Source of the DNA: Diadema setosum
Lineage: Eukaryota; Echinodermata; Echinoidea; Diadematoida; Diadematidae
Direction: 5' to 3'
Assembly (NCBI RefSeq): GCF_964275005.1
Contig: NC_092685.1
Span: forward strand, 10,193,654 to 10,257,653
Length of the DNA: 64,000 nucleotides
Position 1 is the stretch's first letter. Each line of letters opens with the position of its first letter. Of this stretch, positions 62,601 to 64,000 are shown piece by piece. The position numbers and the translations under genes were made by a program. The notes under the pieces were generated by a model that searched no databases, was not told where the DNA came from, and saw nothing but the letters and a program-made list of their open reading frames with translations.

Positions 62601-63922
62601 AAGTAACACATACTGATTATTTGTGGCTTGTAACACAATGCTATGAGAATATCCATTGAGAACACTACATATTCATTGAAAACAAGACCATGCCACATCA
62701 CAGTATAGCTGTGGGATTCCACAGGACTTCCTTTGTAAAACCACTGAGAATATACCAAGCTACAAATGTGGGTAAACTTTACTGAATCATTGAAATGCAC
62801 AACATATTTTCCTTGTTTTATAAATCCTTTCATTTACATAAAAACATTTGAAAATTTGCAATTACTAAAGCCTATCATTCACAAAAATATTAAAAAGCAA
62901 TGTAAAACCGCCTGTTCCAATATGTAGCCCAAATTGTTATGTACGCAAGCTGTCACACACAAGTTTGATTCATTTGAACCATGACAAAGTACAACAGAAC
63001 TGGTGCAAGCATGTATGCACATGTGTAAAAAGGTAGCATCCCTACAAAACACAACAAACAAAAACTGTAAAAACTTAACTCTGAAAATGAAAATGAAAAA
63101 CATGTGCCAGAGGTATGTGTAAAAAAAAAAAAAAAGTTATTTGATCGTAGGTAGTGCAGTGAAAGGATATATCAAAGAACAATCACATGATGCTTAATTC
63201 TACATATTGTATAATTCATTCTACTTGTATAATTTATTCTACTTGCTTGGAGTACAAAGATAGAAAATACCACTTTAAATCAATAACTGAAATTACCATA
63301 ACTTTTCATAATAAAAGAGAAGAAAAGAACCACTACATCCTGTAAAACTTATCATTTGCCTGGAAATATAATGCAAAGTATGCAGAAGAAAAAGTGAAAA
63401 CAGGACATACATTGTACTGGTAATTAAAGATTGAATAAATGTGAAAAATATAATCTGACAAGCATGAAGGAACTGCAAACTTGGAATGTGACATAAAAAA
63501 TAACAAAGCAAAAGTGACAGTCACTTGCTAAAATGATGATAAGCAGCACATCCAAATAATACCAAATAATCACATATAAGTACATTCTCATCACTAACAA
63601 TTATGATGTACTAACTAGCTATCACTTAATGGAATATGCGCAATTTATATGTGAGTGTGCAAACTGAATGTAAACTTCATACTTTCATAACGTACTTACT
63701 GTGGTCACACACACACTCACACACACACACACAAGTAACTACAACCATATTTTCAACTGGCTTTCACTGCTAGTTGAGTGCAGGTAAAGAAAACAAAACA
63801 GCAAATCAACAGGGTGAAGAACCTAGAGTGTACATGTGCAACAGCAAGAGAGTTTTTACAGCAATGAGGCATGTCACCTGTCATGATCACTGGATTCCAT
63901 ATCTGTCTCACTGCTCTCATCA
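47305..63922 (-). CDS. RGS22: RGS22-like regulator of G-protein signalling, C-terminal part (ten exons, partial)
   Basis: A protein with at least two RGS domains, a fold that binds G-alpha subunits; RGS22 is a large testis-enriched family member. Exons in transcript order: 63922-63878, 62076-61759, 61181-61005, 60307-60175, 59294-59133, 54192-54010, 53404-53303, 52824-52629, 51672-51512, 47550-47305. All junctions are GT-AG and in phase, giving 573 residues to the stop; the N-terminus lies beyond the window. In order: an acidic SSDEE stretch, a highly basic lysine/arginine coiled region (KKLREERKRKQ), RGS domain 1 (LFRTFAQDFESKDINNMIQM to EAFSNFW), a glycine run and RRRRGKG. RGS domain 2 follows (FHRYLMEYNDKEGG, FLDKDLVFYLEAQRFK, DCFIDS, FFDDAQYSVFKEMLPYW), then a Ser/Thr/Pro-rich tail. 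The canonical EEN loop of GAP-active RGS proteins is absent in both. The exon starting 54192 has an alternative in-frame acceptor at 54204. RGS22 rather than RGSL1 is a judgement from domain style. Confidence 0.82.
47646..47682. repeat. (TG)n microsatellite
   Basis: A TG array about 100 bp into the last intron of the RGS22-like gene. Confidence 0.9.
50596..50759. repeat. 164 bp near-perfect hairpin
   Basis: The arms (about 50596-50674 and 50683-50759) pair over ACAAATATCGACTGCT, ATGGTAAAACTATTTG and GGTGATTTCTCAACAGTGC, with a short unpaired bulge near the base and a loop of about 10 bases (GAGACGAAG). It has no flanking direct repeat that I can identify. Confidence 0.8.
50800..51440. other. 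CpG-dense block inside the RGS22-like gene
   Basis: CG dinucleotides are far more frequent here than in the surrounding 10 kb (GCAGCGCGTAGCGAACGACA, GCACACGCCATCGC, CTACGCGCACTGCG). Open frames of 89 codons (+) and 122 codons (-) cross it but show no domain. It could be an unmethylated promoter-like island, or part of a larger mobile unit whose edge is the hairpin at 50596-50759. Confidence 0.4.
55085..55470 (-). repeat. decayed 'AACAAACCTTCNGNATTAAC' array
   Basis: Imperfect units of AATAACAAACCTT, TTTCATTTTCGGAC and AGATTAACAAACCTTC recur about ten times. They read as a mutated version of the inverted arm of the element at 13308-13594 (AATAACGAACCTTCGG), mostly with CG changed to CA or TG. 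Confidence 0.5.
55877..56092. repeat. TA-flanked MITE (CTGTAAAACA ends)
   Basis: TACTGTAAAACATG on the left matches TTGTTTTACAGTA on the right. Interior motifs include ATTTTCGCGAA and GCCAAATTTGCGAAATTAA, the latter inverted against CATTTTAATTTGGCAAAT. It belongs to the same loose TACTGTA-ended group as four other elements in the window. Confidence 0.7.
59227..59270 (-). repeat. coding GGA trinucleotide repeat (polyglycine)
   Basis: Part of the exon at 59294-59133 is a GGA array coding for about ten consecutive glycines, with a GGGM lead-in. It lies between RGS domain 1 and the RRRRGKG patch. In the +1 frame it would read polyglutamate, but splice phase fixes the glycine frame. Confidence 0.85.
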
Positions 63923-64000
63923 CTGAGGCACCAATGAATGAAGGGGGGGGGGGGTTTGAAAGGAAGGAATGTATGAGGAAATATAGCATGCATGATGAGA
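63923..64000. other. intron at the right edge
   Basis: Intronic sequence upstream of the last visible RGS22-like exon, with a G-run at about 63944-63954. The next upstream exon is outside the window. Confidence 0.6.

Noticed and set aside
1-64000. Retroviral, LTR, Polinton or toxin-related remnants
   Set aside because: I looked for reverse transcriptase, integrase, capsid and envelope-like stretches in the open frames and saw none.

Overview
The window is animal nuclear DNA: AT-rich (I estimate 36-38% GC), with GT-AG spliced genes, long introns and intergenic stretches crowded with short palindromic transposons and microsatellites. The gene set (a clan-2 cytochrome P450, KLHL28, SLC39A9/ZIP9 and an RGS22-like protein) is that of a deuterostome-type animal. 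The repeats, including TA-flanked elements with a TACTGTA terminus, TTAA-flanked palindromes and the 'CTCTGCC...GGCGGAGGTCTG' family, are of a kind I associate with marine invertebrates. An echinoderm is my best guess, but the sequence alone does not settle the taxon.

Layout. (1) 1-10318: a five-exon P450 gene on the minus strand. Its membrane-anchor exon (10215-10318) is separated from the rest by a 4.5 kb intron holding tandem and inverted repeats and a 1.3 kb hAT-like element. (2) 10319-16069: a 5.75 kb divergent interval with two well-bounded miniature transposons and no recognised gene. (3) 16070-21127: KLHL28, five coding exons, plus strand. (4) 21128-32066: about 11 kb of 3' flank and intergenic DNA with four repeat families and no recognised gene. 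(5) 32067-38339: SLC39A9 (ZIP9), seven coding exons, plus strand. (6) 38340-47304: intergenic DNA with repeats, including an element that carries telomere-like repeats between 9 bp direct repeats. (7) 47305-63922: the C-terminal ten exons of an RGS22-like gene on the minus strand, which continues beyond the right edge.

All four gene models were built by hand. Every exon junction listed has GT/AG borders and matching phase, and three of the four models close into complete reading frames (595, 600 and 330 codons). The genes are not an operon and share no evident pathway: detoxification or steroid-type oxidation, a CUL3 ubiquitin-ligase adaptor, zinc transport, and a G-protein signalling regulator of sperm/cilium type. 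KLHL28 and SLC39A9, neighbours here, lie on the same human chromosome (14q, from memory), so they may be an old linkage.

I found no retrovirus, LTR element, Polinton, CRISPR array, rRNA or convincing tRNA. The most unusual material is structural DNA: foldback and inverted-array repeats (7585-7985, 26827-27047, 50596-50759), the telomere-motif element at 47001-47205, a possible 30-nt cassette exon in ZIP9, and a CpG-dense island inside the RGS22-like gene. I saw no clearly new multi-gene system.
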